Source: Victivallales bacterium | GTDB taxonomy: Bacteria; Verrucomicrobiota; Lentisphaeria; Oligosphaerales; Oligosphaeraceae | Direction: 5' to 3' | Assembly (NCBI GenBank): GCA_017431185.1 | Contig: JAFRLP010000248.1 | Location: 1-7,660 of the forward strand | Length of the DNA stretch: 7,660 nt | Part shown: positions 1 to 6,119 of the stretch, piece after piece | Layout: every line of letters begins with the position of its first letter | Position numbering within the stretch: the first letter of the stretch is position 1 | Notes under the pieces: generated by a model | What the model saw: only the letters and a program-made list of their open reading frames with translations | What the model was told of the DNA's origin: nothing | Database searches by the model: none | Made by a program: the position numbers and the translations under genes

Positions 1-1064
1 AAGTCGATGATGACCTTGCCGACGCGCTTGATGGCCCGTACCTGCGCCATCCAACTGGCGACTTGTTTTTCGTTGGTGGTATCGACATCATCCAAGTGCA
101 TGACTTCATTCTTGATGTAGAAATCCAATTCGCGGGAAAGGAAGCCGCCCAAGTCCTTGTGGATGAAATAGTCGAAGGTGTTTTTCGCGACGTATGCCTT
201 GAGATGCTTGCCCAGAAGCGTCAATGATTTCTTCGGGTCCTGCGAGATGGGATTCAATAAAAACAGTAGCGGTTTGCATTCATTGGCAATCCACGTGGTG
301 ATGCGCTTCTCATTGTCCGTGGCATAGTCGAACTTCTTGTCTGCTGGAATGTCAAACGTGAAGCGGATGAAGAGTTCTTTGCGTTCCGCGTCGAATTCAA
401 AGGTTTTGATGTCAGGCTGCTCCTGTGTCTCGTTGTAGAGCATGAAGACGCGTTTGGAATCGGCGGATTCCTTGTTGTTGTTCTGTTCCGTCGTGGCGTC
501 CACAAGCCGAAAGTGAATCGTATAGCCCTCGGCCACGAAGGTGTAGTCCTTGAAGTTCTCGCTTGTCTTGATGTAGTATTGGTCCTGATTTGCCCAGTAG
601 AGCTTGACTTCCTCCCCCTCGTAGGGAATGGCATAGACACCTTCCTTGTAGCGGCGCTTGGAGATGAAGTCTCCTTCTTCATAGTAGCGGCTGAAGAAGC
701 TCAAGAGGTGGGAATAGACATCCGCCTCCAAACCTGACAAATCGACGCCTTTGGCAAGTTGCGTCTTCAGGTCGGCATACTCTTTAACCATCGGAATCGC
801 CTGGGGCAAGGCCGCAATCGCCGCTCCATCCCCCAACTGTTTTTCGATTTCGAGAATGCGTTTTTCGATTTCAGTAGTGTCTGCCGCAAATGGCGCCAAT
901 GTCTCCTGAACTCTTTTCGGCAGGCCTTCGGAGAGAAATTTCTCTATCTCCTTCTTCCGAATATTCATGATGCGGTAGATGCCAAAGTCCAGGTCGGCCT
1001 TGTCAATCTCAAAGATTTCCCGCAGGCGTTCTATCAGTCGATTGAGTTGTTCGGAAGCATTCAT
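1..1064 (-). CDS. Site-specific DNA methyltransferase (Mod/N6-adenine type), N-terminal part, runs off left edge
   Basis: The minus frame is open from the start to the window edge, giving 354 residues. I read the translation by hand; it begins MTMNASEQLNRL and contains DLDFGIYRIMN (about 27-37), SFFSRYYEEGDFISKRRY (about 123-140), YAIPYEGEEVKLYWANQDQY (about 144-163) and DYFIHKDLGGFLSREL (about 305-320). From memory, this is the conserved N-terminal region of large (roughly 1000-residue) bacterial adenine methylases of the Mod/COG2189 kind that sit beside SNF2 helicases. The SAM-binding and DPPY catalytic motifs would lie beyond position 1, so catalysis is not shown here. I chose the ATG at 1064 because AAGGGA stands six bases upstream. 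In-frame ATGs at 1070 and 1085 are alternatives, and the latter overlaps the helicase stop as ATGA. It is the third gene of the HTH-helicase-methylase operon and probably protects host DNA or marks the target site. Confidence 0.85.
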   Translation of the reverse strand, partial: MNASEQLNRLIERLREIFEIDKADLDFGIYRIMNIRKKEIEKFLSEGLPKRVQETLAPFAADTTEIEKRILEIEKQLGDGAAIAALPQAIPMVKEYADLKTQLAKGVDLSGLEADVYSHLLSFFSRYYEEGDFISKRRYKEGVYAIPYEGEEVKLYWANQDQYYIKTSENFKDYTFVAEGYTIHFRLVDATTEQNNNKESADSKRVFMLYNETQEQPDIKTFEFDAERKELFIRFTFDIPADKKFDYATDNEKRITTWIANECKPLLFLLNPISQDPKKSLTLLGKHLKAYVAKNTFDYFIHKDLGGFLSRELDFYIKNEVMHLDDVDTTNEKQVASWMAQVRAIKRVGKVIID

Positions 1065-1070
1065 GGTCAT

Positions 1071-1076
1071 TCCCTT
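1071..1076 (-). promoter_or_regulatory. Ribosome binding site of the methyltransferase gene
   Basis: AAGGGA on the minus strand, six bases before the ATG at 1064. It favours that start over the ATG at 1070, which directly abuts the motif, and over the ATG at 1085, which overlaps the helicase stop and lies upstream of the motif. Confidence 0.5.
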
Positions 1077-1081
1077 GTCAT

Positions 1082-3985
1082 TCATTTCAACGTCCAGTGC
1101 AAGACGAACAGAGGTTGCTCTGTAACAGTCTGGACGAGCTTCTTTTTCAGTGCGGAAAGAATTTGTGCACGTTTGGCTTCGGCGGCATCCTCCACGGCAT
1201 CAATGTTACGACGTGCCTTGGAAAGTTTTTTCTCCAATTGCGCAGCCAGTTCCGTTGCCTCTGTCTGTTCCGTCAAATTGGCTGCATTTTCGATGGCGCG
1301 CCTGGCCGCCTTAAGTTCGGCACGAATGGTGTCAACGGTATGCTGCGCTGCCTTCACCTGGTCATCCTGCCAGCGTTCCAATTGTGCCTGGCGTTCTTTG
1401 AAAAGTTTGTTGGATGTCTCCAGCTCTCGTTGTGCCGTGGCATTGGAGAGCAAAGACGCCTCCTTTTGCAGACGTGCTTCCACGTCTGGGGTAATACTGT
1501 GAGGCTCTCCCATGGCGCCATCCAGGCTGAAGAATTGTTCCAGAACATCCGTTGGAATGCTTTGCCTGTCTTCCGTGAAACCGGAGAAGAGAAGAGAATC
1601 TTCCGTGTCGATTCCTTCGGCGATTCGCTTGTTCAGAAACATCCAGCCGGATTTTCCCTTCATTTGCTCCAGCACGGATATTTTCCCATGATAACCGGAA
1701 ATGTCAAATGTCACATCGCACACAGGCGGATGAAGCTGAGATGCTGCATTTAGGCACCAATTGCCCAATTCACAGTTGGTACGATAAATGTGGCCGTACT
1801 CCTTATTCTCTCCTTTGTCCTCATTTCTTCGCAAATCCGACTTTGGCTTCAATGCATAGAGGCCAGCGGGAATATCTTCCTCTGGAGGTTGACGCAAAGT
1901 GAAGGTCAATGCTTCGTCATTGAAATCCGCACGTTCTTTCAGCATGAATTCTGTAAGACGCCAGAATTTGCGACCATATTCACCTAGGCAATCCAGCGCC
2001 TCGTCATAGTCGATTTTCAGGATTTGACGTACCGAATCGTCAAAGTTTTCCAGTACCTGGCGTCGCGTCTGCCGCATTTTGTCATTGATTTCCGCTTCAA
2101 GTTCGGCCTGAAGCTGGTCAAATCTCGCCTGGATTTCCTCCTCTGTGCGACATTGTTGGTAGAGCTCCAAAATCTTGCGCTCCAGTCCAACGCCGCTTTC
2201 CAACTGGCCAAGCACTTCATCGGAAGCTCCGAATACCCCATTGAACAACCGGAATTTGCTCGTCAGCAATTCATAGACACGTTTATCGGCTGCATTCCTT
2301 TCATTGAGGAAGTTGATGACGACCACGTCGTGTTTCTGCCCATACCGATGGCAACGGCCAATCCGCTGTTCGATGCGCTGCGGATTCCACGGCAGGTCAT
2401 AATTGATGACAAGAGAACAGAACTGCAGGTTGATTCCTTCTGCTCCGGCTTCAGTCGAAATCATGATTTTTGCCTTGGTGCGGAAGTTCTCCACCAAGGC
2501 ATGGCGCATCATGATGGCCTTGCTGCCTTCCGTATTCACTTCTGAATTATAGCGGTTGTCGGCCATGAACTCCGTATAAATCATTTCGGCAACAGGGTCT
2601 TTCTTGCCGCCGCCTGAATAGCAGACAACTTGTCCTTTGTATCCATGCTGCTCAAGATAGGTTCGCAGATAGTACATGGAGCGACGTGATTCCGTGAAGA
2701 TGACCGTTTTCTCCTCTGCGCCTAGTTCGCGCATTTTGGTCCAGCCTTGCTGCAGTGCAGTCAACAGGCTTTCCGTTTTCGTGTCCACAGTGACGTCATA
2801 CGTCATGTGGATAAAGTGGTCCAGTTCATCTATCTCCTTCTGGAGTTTCTTCATGTCAATAACTTTGTGATTTTCTTCAGGAGGCTCTTCATCCTCCACT
2901 TCATCATCCAGAAGTTCGGTTTCGTCAAGATAATCATCCAGTGCATCCACGTCCAGCAAGACATCTTCTGGAATGTCCTCATCTTTGTTTTCGTCCCGCA
3001 AGGCAATCAATCTGGCCTTGATTGCCTCCAAAGTACTACGCAATGCGTTCGTGCTGGATGCCAAAAGCTTTCGCACGACGAGTGTAATCAACTGGCGTTG
3101 CCCCTGGGGGAAGGCATAGCAGTCCTGTTGTTGAAGAAAACGAGATACAGCATCATAGAGTCTTTGCTCTGCTTCCTGGGGGATAAAACGCATGGTAAGC
3201 AGGCGGCGTTCTGTATAGCGGATGTATTCCGCCACATCCTTGCGCAGAGTGCGTCGGCAAAAGGATGCCAGTCGCTTACGTAGCCCTTCGATATCTCCGC
3301 CAGCATTGGCATACATGTTACGGAAACTCGGCAGGTCGGGAAACATCTCTTCGTCAATGAGGGTGGCAATGCCATATAGCTCAGACAACGAGTTCTGCAA
3401 AGGGGTTGCTGTGAGAAGAATCTTCCGACGTTCGCTTAAAGCCCAGCGCAGACGTTGACCGATTTTGCTGCTTTGACGATATGAATTGCGCAATTTGTGA
3501 GCTTCGTCGATTACAACCAGCGACCATTCTATCGCTCGTAAATCTTCCGCCATTTTGCTTGCGAAATGATAAGATGTAATGATGATATCATTTGTTGAAA
3601 ATGGCCTAGGTCTCCCGTTTCGCGTCGCTTGATTATATGACTTGGCATCAAGTATTGTTGCTCTAAGGTTGAATTTATCCTCCAATTCAACCTGCCATTG
3701 CTTACGTAGTGATGCAGGACAAATGACCAGTAAGTGCCGTTTCCTTTCAGCATTGAACTGACATAGCACCAAGCCAGCTTCAATCGTTTTTCCAAGACCA
3801 ACTTCATCGGCAAGCAGAACCCCTTTGGAAATTGGAGAATGCATCGCAAATAGGGCAGCTTCAACCTGATGCGGGTTTAAATCCACCGATGCGTCAAAGA
3901 GGGATTGACTCAGACGCTCCAGCCCCTCTCCACCACGACGCGTTAGCTCGTTGGCAAAATAAATTGCATGGAAAGGAGTAATCAT
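1082..3985 (-). CDS. SNF2-family DEAD/DEAH-box helicase (967 aa)
   Basis: Complete ATP-dependent DNA translocase of the SNF2/RapA superfamily-2 type. Visible motifs are Walker A DEVGLGKT (60-67), Ia PASLRKQW (90-97), II DEAH (160-163), III TATPLQN (192-198), V STEAGAEGINLQ (510-521) and VI QRIGRCHRYGQ (540-550). A strongly acidic insert (about 331-372, 23 of 42 residues D or E) separates the two RecA lobes. The C-terminal third has no domain I recognise and includes an E/A/K-rich, probably coiled-coil stretch (about 832-945). The start ATG overlaps the TGA of the HTH gene (ATGA), and its own stop is 17 bases before the preferred methylase start, so the three genes form one transcription unit. 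In known anti-phage systems, SNF2 helicases paired with a methylase act as DNA-translocating or sensing subunits; that role is inferred here. No nuclease motif is visible in this protein. Confidence 0.92.
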   Translation of the reverse strand: MITPFHAIYFANELTRRGGEGLERLSQSLFDASVDLNPHQVEAALFAMHSPISKGVLLADEVGLGKTIEAGLVLCQFNAERKRHLLVICPASLRKQWQVELEDKFNLRATILDAKSYNQATRNGRPRPFSTNDIIITSYHFASKMAEDLRAIEWSLVVIDEAHKLRNSYRQSSKIGQRLRWALSERRKILLTATPLQNSLSELYGIATLIDEEMFPDLPSFRNMYANAGGDIEGLRKRLASFCRRTLRKDVAEYIRYTERRLLTMRFIPQEAEQRLYDAVSRFLQQQDCYAFPQGQRQLITLVVRKLLASSTNALRSTLEAIKARLIALRDENKDEDIPEDVLLDVDALDDYLDETELLDDEVEDEEPPEENHKVIDMKKLQKEIDELDHFIHMTYDVTVDTKTESLLTALQQGWTKMRELGAEEKTVIFTESRRSMYYLRTYLEQHGYKGQVVCYSGGGKKDPVAEMIYTEFMADNRYNSEVNTEGSKAIMMRHALVENFRTKAKIMISTEAGAEGINLQFCSLVINYDLPWNPQRIEQRIGRCHRYGQKHDVVVINFLNERNAADKRVYELLTSKFRLFNGVFGASDEVLGQLESGVGLERKILELYQQCRTEEEIQARFDQLQAELEAEINDKMRQTRRQVLENFDDSVRQILKIDYDEALDCLGEYGRKFWRLTEFMLKERADFNDEALTFTLRQPPEEDIPAGLYALKPKSDLRRNEDKGENKEYGHIYRTNCELGNWCLNAASQLHPPVCDVTFDISGYHGKISVLEQMKGKSGWMFLNKRIAEGIDTEDSLLFSGFTEDRQSIPTDVLEQFFSLDGAMGEPHSITPDVEARLQKEASLLSNATAQRELETSNKLFKERQAQLERWQDDQVKAAQHTVDTIRAELKAARRAIENAANLTEQTEATELAAQLEKKLSKARRNIDAVEDAAEAKRAQILSALKKKLVQTVTEQPLFVLHWTLK

Positions 3986-4191
3986 GGCTGCTCTTCAATA
4001 TGGAGGGGCGAACGACGCTTCTGGATGCTATCCAACCATGTATCGACTTCCTCTTTTCTAAACAACCATTTCTTCCCGATTCGAACAGCAGGCATCTGCT
4101 TGGTTTCTATCCAACGGTAGATAGTATCTTTGCTGACGTTCAAATACTTTCCGACGTCTTCAACTTTCCATAGACTTTCGTCAGAATTCAT
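3982..4191 (-). CDS. Excisionase-type helix-turn-helix DNA-binding protein (69 aa)
   Basis: Small winged-HTH protein of the excisionase/MerR-like HTH_17 type. LWKVEDVGKYLNVSKDTIYR (about 7-26) holds the helix-turn-helix, and MPAVRIGKKWLFRKEEVDTW (about 33-52) gives the wing and the typical second helix. The length fits the family. The start is supported by AGGAAA eight bases upstream and by a promoter-like sequence 45-75 bases upstream. It is the first gene of the operon and shares ATGA with the helicase, so translation is probably coupled. Such proteins either bend DNA for recombinases or act as local regulators. No integrase gene is present in the window, so I infer a regulator or specificity accessory of the helicase-methylase system rather than a true excisionase. 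Confidence 0.85.
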   Translation of the reverse strand: MNSDESLWKVEDVGKYLNVSKDTIYRWIETKQMPAVRIGKKWLFRKEEVDTWLDSIQKRRSPLHIEEQP

Positions 4192-4199
4192 TGCTGATG

Positions 4200-4205
4200 T
4201 TTCCT
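4200..4205 (-). promoter_or_regulatory. Ribosome binding site of the HTH gene
   Basis: AGGAAA on the minus strand, eight bases before the ATG at 4191, within GCAGGAAACATC. It supports this start for the first gene of the operon. Confidence 0.6.
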
Positions 4206-4235
4206 GCGTTAAAAATCAATTGAAACAAATGTAAC

Positions 4236-4265
4236 ATAATATATATTTAGCATTGAAAATCCCAA
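4236..4265 (-). promoter_or_regulatory. Probable promoter of the HTH-helicase-methylase operon
   Basis: On the minus strand TTGGGA (4265-4260) is followed after 16 bases by TATATT (4243-4238), or after 18 bases by TATTAT (4241-4236), in an AT-rich tract. A start near 4230 would leave a leader of about 40 bases before the HTH gene. A Bacteroidota-style TAnnTTTG box (TACATTTG, 4233-4226) also occurs, so the exact element depends on the host. The box faces away from the rightward TATAAT at 4327, so the two candidate promoters are divergent, a layout compatible with control by the HTH protein. Confidence 0.45.
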
Positions 4266-4302
4266 GCCCCTAATCGTCATTCTTTTTGGATTCTGCCTTA
4301 TT

Positions 4303-4332
4303 TTGCTATTTATTACTATTTATTGCTATAAT
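4303..4332 (+). promoter_or_regulatory. Candidate rightward promoter with perfect TATAAT box
   Basis: TTGCTA (4303-4308), an 18-base spacer, then an exact TATAAT (4327-4332). The spacer contains a tandem of ctatttatt units at ten-base spacing (4306, 4316). No plus-strand protein gene follows. A hairpin and two rightward-capable terminators lie downstream, so a short non-coding transcript is possible. An AT-rich stretch produces such boxes by chance, so this is only a candidate. Confidence 0.35.
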
Positions 4333-4368
4333 GACAGGCAAAAATCTTTGTTTCTTAGTGGTTTCAGT

Positions 4369-4417
4369 AAACAGCACACCCGCCAAATGGGCGAAGCCAT
4401 TGGCGGGCACGCTGTTT
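4369..4417. repeat. Large imperfect inverted repeat (18-base arms)
   Basis: The left arm (4369-4386) and right arm (4400-4417) pair at 15 of 18 positions: AAACAGC and CCCGCCAA pair perfectly with GCTGTTT and TTGGCGGG, separated by a three-base mismatch bubble. The loop is 13 bases. No T-run follows on either strand, so it is not a standard terminator. It could be the core fold of a small RNA, a cruciform or protein-binding site, or a vestige of a mobile-element end. Confidence 0.6.
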
Positions 4418-4526
4418 GCAATCTTCAAACTGTTTTTCACTCTCAATAGTTGTCATGATTTGTCAATGTTTGGCATGTTTTGCTGGCAGGTGTCCATGTG
4501 GGCCATGCGGGAAGTGCGTCAATGCG

Positions 4527-4553
4527 AAAAACGGCCCCCTTTGAGGGGCTTTT
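4527..4553. terminator. Bidirectional intrinsic terminator
   Basis: A GC stem (GCCCC at 4534-4538 with GGGGC at 4545-4549) is followed by TTTT on the plus strand (4550-4553). On the minus strand the same stem is followed by TTTTT (the complement of 4531-4527). It can end a leftward transcript from the ATPase gene and a rightward transcript from the TATAAT box. Confidence 0.6.
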
Positions 4554-4590
4554 GCCATTCATGGATATAGATCCCTGAAAATACCTTCGT

Positions 4591-4624
4591 GCCCGAGGGG
4601 GGCTCCCTGGGAGCCTTTTCGGGC
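4591..4624 (+). terminator. Nested hairpin, probable rightward intrinsic terminator
   Basis: The inner palindrome GGCTCCCTGGGAGCC (4601-4615) is followed by TTTT (4616-4619). An outer pair, GCCCGA (4591-4596) with TCGGGC (4619-4624), encloses it. The T-run lies only on the plus strand. No plus-strand protein gene ends here, so it either backs up the terminator 40 bases before it or is left over from a lost gene. Confidence 0.5.
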
Positions 4625-4822
4625 ATTTCAACTCAAAACCGACCCGTTTTTTGCTTCCCGCGGAGCGTTCTCTGAAAGCCCTCGCTGTTGGGCTGAAAAC
4701 GACGATGCGGTCATTTCCCGCCGCTGCTCAACGGGACCCTTTCTTGACGCGTCGGACGGTATGCTTGGAAAAATAAGGCTGAGCGTTTCTGTGCAGGGGA
4801 AGTGGTCGTTAGCAGCATCATA
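4625..4822. other. Intergenic tail after the ATPase gene, no gene seen
   Basis: I found no recognisable protein, RNA gene or clear terminator here. A GACGCGTC palindrome (4746-4753) and a T6 run (4649-4654) without a good stem are the only visible marks. Reading frames that cross it are shadows of the ATPase gene or have no recognisable product. Confidence 0.5.
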
Positions 4823-6016
4823 TCATCCGAGCAGCCAGTCCAAGGCATTGAGTTTGCGGATGCCGTCGATGTTGTCGGCGGGGTCTTCGTCCAGGGTGAG
4901 GAGGAACTTGGGATGATGGTCGCGGATTTTGCCGAAAGGTGCGAGTTCTCGCTCCAGGGTTGCGTGGTCGCGGACGGTGGCGGCGACCTGGTAGTATTCC
5001 GTCCCGTTGGCGTTTTCCGCCACGAAATCCACCTCCAGGGAACCGACCTTGCCGATATGCACCTTGTATCCGCGACGGAGCAACTCCAGGAAAACGACAT
5101 TCTCCAGGATGTGGCCGACGTCCTGCGAACGCCCTGAAAGGAGATGTCGGCGGAGACCGACATCCACCACGTAGTACTTCTCCAATGTCTTCAGCAACTG
5201 CTTGCCCTTCACATCGTATCTCTCCGCCTTGTAGATGAGGAAACATTCCAGCAACGCGTCCAAATACCTCTCGATGGTCCTCGAATCGGACTTGCGTCCG
5301 TCGGAGGTCAGCGCTCCGGCGATTTTCCGCGTAGAGAGTTCGCTGCCGATGCTGTCGAACACGAACTTCGTCACGCTGTCCAGCATCAGCGGGTCGGGGA
5401 TTTTCCGCCTCTGGGCGATGTCCTTCAGGAGGATGGTGTTGTAGAGTCCCTCAAGGTAGTCCTCCAGTTCCCGTGGCGTGTCCAGCAATTCTCCTGCGTA
5501 TGGGAAGGAGCTTTTGCCGACATATTCGGCATACAGGCGTGAGCGTTCCCCATCTCCGCGCATTTCCACAAATTCACGGAACGACAGCGGGAGCATCTTG
5601 ATCTCCACATAGCGTCCCGAAAGCAGGGTGGCAATTTCGTGGGAGAGGAGATTCGCATTTGAGCCAGTGATATAGATGTCCACGTCAGGGCGAATGTAGA
5701 TGCTGTCGATGACCTCGGGAAAATCCTCGCACAACTGCACCTCGTCCACGAACACGTATGTCATCTCGCCTGGTTTCAGCCTGTCCTTGATGTACGAATG
5801 GAGGGCGTCGGGATTCCGCAACGGCTTGTTGTCCCTGTCCTCGAGGTTCACCGACACGATGCGTTCCGCCGGAACCCCCTGGGTTTGCAACCACTCCTGG
5901 AACATCTCCAAAAGGAACGATTTTCCACATCGGCGCACGCCAGTGACGACCTTGATGACCTGCTTGGCGCGCCAGCCACGCAGACGTTCCATGTATTCCC
6001 TGCGCTCTATCTTCAT
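4823..6016 (-). CDS. AAA_14-DUF4143 family ATPase (397 aa)
   Basis: Complete protein of the common bacterial and archaeal AAA_14 + DUF4143 type. The N-terminal ATPase shows Walker A GVRRCGKS (26-33), Walker B YVFVDEVQ (87-94), a sensor-like ITGSNANLLS (116-125) and SGRYVEIKMLPLSFREF (133-149), typical of the family. The C-terminal domain (about 190-397) has the DUF4143 pattern with a restriction-endonuclease-like fold: E305, then LEVDFV (327-332) with D330, then YYQVA (341-345). The usual lysine after the second strand is replaced, so cleavage activity is doubtful. The start is supported by AGGAGAGG just upstream and a promoter at 6055-6082. It is a single-gene unit with palindromic sites upstream. 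The biological role of this family is poorly known; links with DNA metabolism or mobile elements are inference. Confidence 0.93.
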   Translation of the reverse strand: MKIERREYMERLRGWRAKQVIKVVTGVRRCGKSFLLEMFQEWLQTQGVPAERIVSVNLEDRDNKPLRNPDALHSYIKDRLKPGEMTYVFVDEVQLCEDFPEVIDSIYIRPDVDIYITGSNANLLSHEIATLLSGRYVEIKMLPLSFREFVEMRGDGERSRLYAEYVGKSSFPYAGELLDTPRELEDYLEGLYNTILLKDIAQRRKIPDPLMLDSVTKFVFDSIGSELSTRKIAGALTSDGRKSDSRTIERYLDALLECFLIYKAERYDVKGKQLLKTLEKYYVVDVGLRRHLLSGRSQDVGHILENVVFLELLRRGYKVHIGKVGSLEVDFVAENANGTEYYQVAATVRDHATLERELAPFGKIRDHHPKFLLTLDEDPADNIDGIRKLNALDWLLG

Positions 6017-6020
6017 TTGA

Positions 6021-6028
6021 CCTCTCCT
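6021..6028 (-). promoter_or_regulatory. Ribosome binding site of the ATPase gene
   Basis: AGGAGAGG on the minus strand, ending four bases before the ATG at 6016. It is a near-perfect Shine-Dalgarno sequence and fixes this start over the internal methionine at residue 9. Confidence 0.75.
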
Positions 6029-6054
6029 GTTGATGATTTTGCTGATATTGTCCT

Positions 6055-6082
6055 AATATACCCCAAAAACTTTAAAAATCAA
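6055..6082 (-). promoter_or_regulatory. Promoter of the ATPase gene
   Basis: TTGATT (6082-6077), a 16-base spacer, then TATATT (6060-6055) on the minus strand. Transcription would start near 6048, leaving about 32 bases before the ATG. The palindromes at 6086-6150 begin just upstream of the -35 box, where an activator or a repressor could act. Confidence 0.55.
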
Positions 6083-6085
6083 CAT

Positions 6086-6111
6086 AGTTTGTGGAATCAA
6101 TAACACAAACT
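6086..6111. promoter_or_regulatory. Operator-like inverted repeat 1 (AGTTTGTG...CACAAACT)
   Basis: Perfect eight-base arms AGTTTGTG (6086-6093) and CACAAACT (6104-6111) around ten bases. The site sits directly upstream of the ATPase -35 box and shares ATAACACAAAC (6100-6110) with the second palindrome. A binding site for an unidentified dimeric regulator is likely. There is no T-run, and its place upstream of a promoter argues against a terminator. Confidence 0.5.
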
Positions 6112-6119
6112 TTGTATTT

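Larger units (their letters stand above)
4339..4553 (+). ncRNA. Candidate small structured RNA between divergent promoter and terminator
   Basis: If the TATAAT at 4327-4332 is used, a transcript of about 215 bases would run from near 4339 to the terminator at 4535-4553. It would contain the 18-base-arm hairpin at 4369-4417 and a set of ten-base-phased TGTCATG-like repeats (4451-4507). The one open frame here starts at 4286 or 4331, has no ribosome binding site I can see, encodes nothing recognisable and runs through the terminator, so I do not call a protein. I recognise no RNA family. The call rests only on promoter, structure and terminator placement. Confidence 0.25.

Noticed and set aside
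759..1753. Long plus-strand open frames opposite the methylase and helicase genes (247 and 218 codons)
   Set aside because: They are antisense to strongly supported genes with clear family motifs and contain no recognisable domain of their own.
3982..4191. The HTH protein as evidence of an integrated element with integrase and attachment sites
   Set aside because: No recombinase gene or direct-repeat attachment pair is visible; the ATGA overlap ties the gene to the helicase instead.
4369..4417. Integron attC site
   Set aside because: The palindrome's ends do not fit the RYYYAAC/GTTRRRY core sites, and no integrase or cassette array is present.
4286..4570. 94-codon plus-strand open frame in the intergenic region
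   Set aside because: No ribosome binding site seen, no recognisable motif, and it runs through the hairpin and terminator; an alternative start at 4331 would be nearly leaderless.
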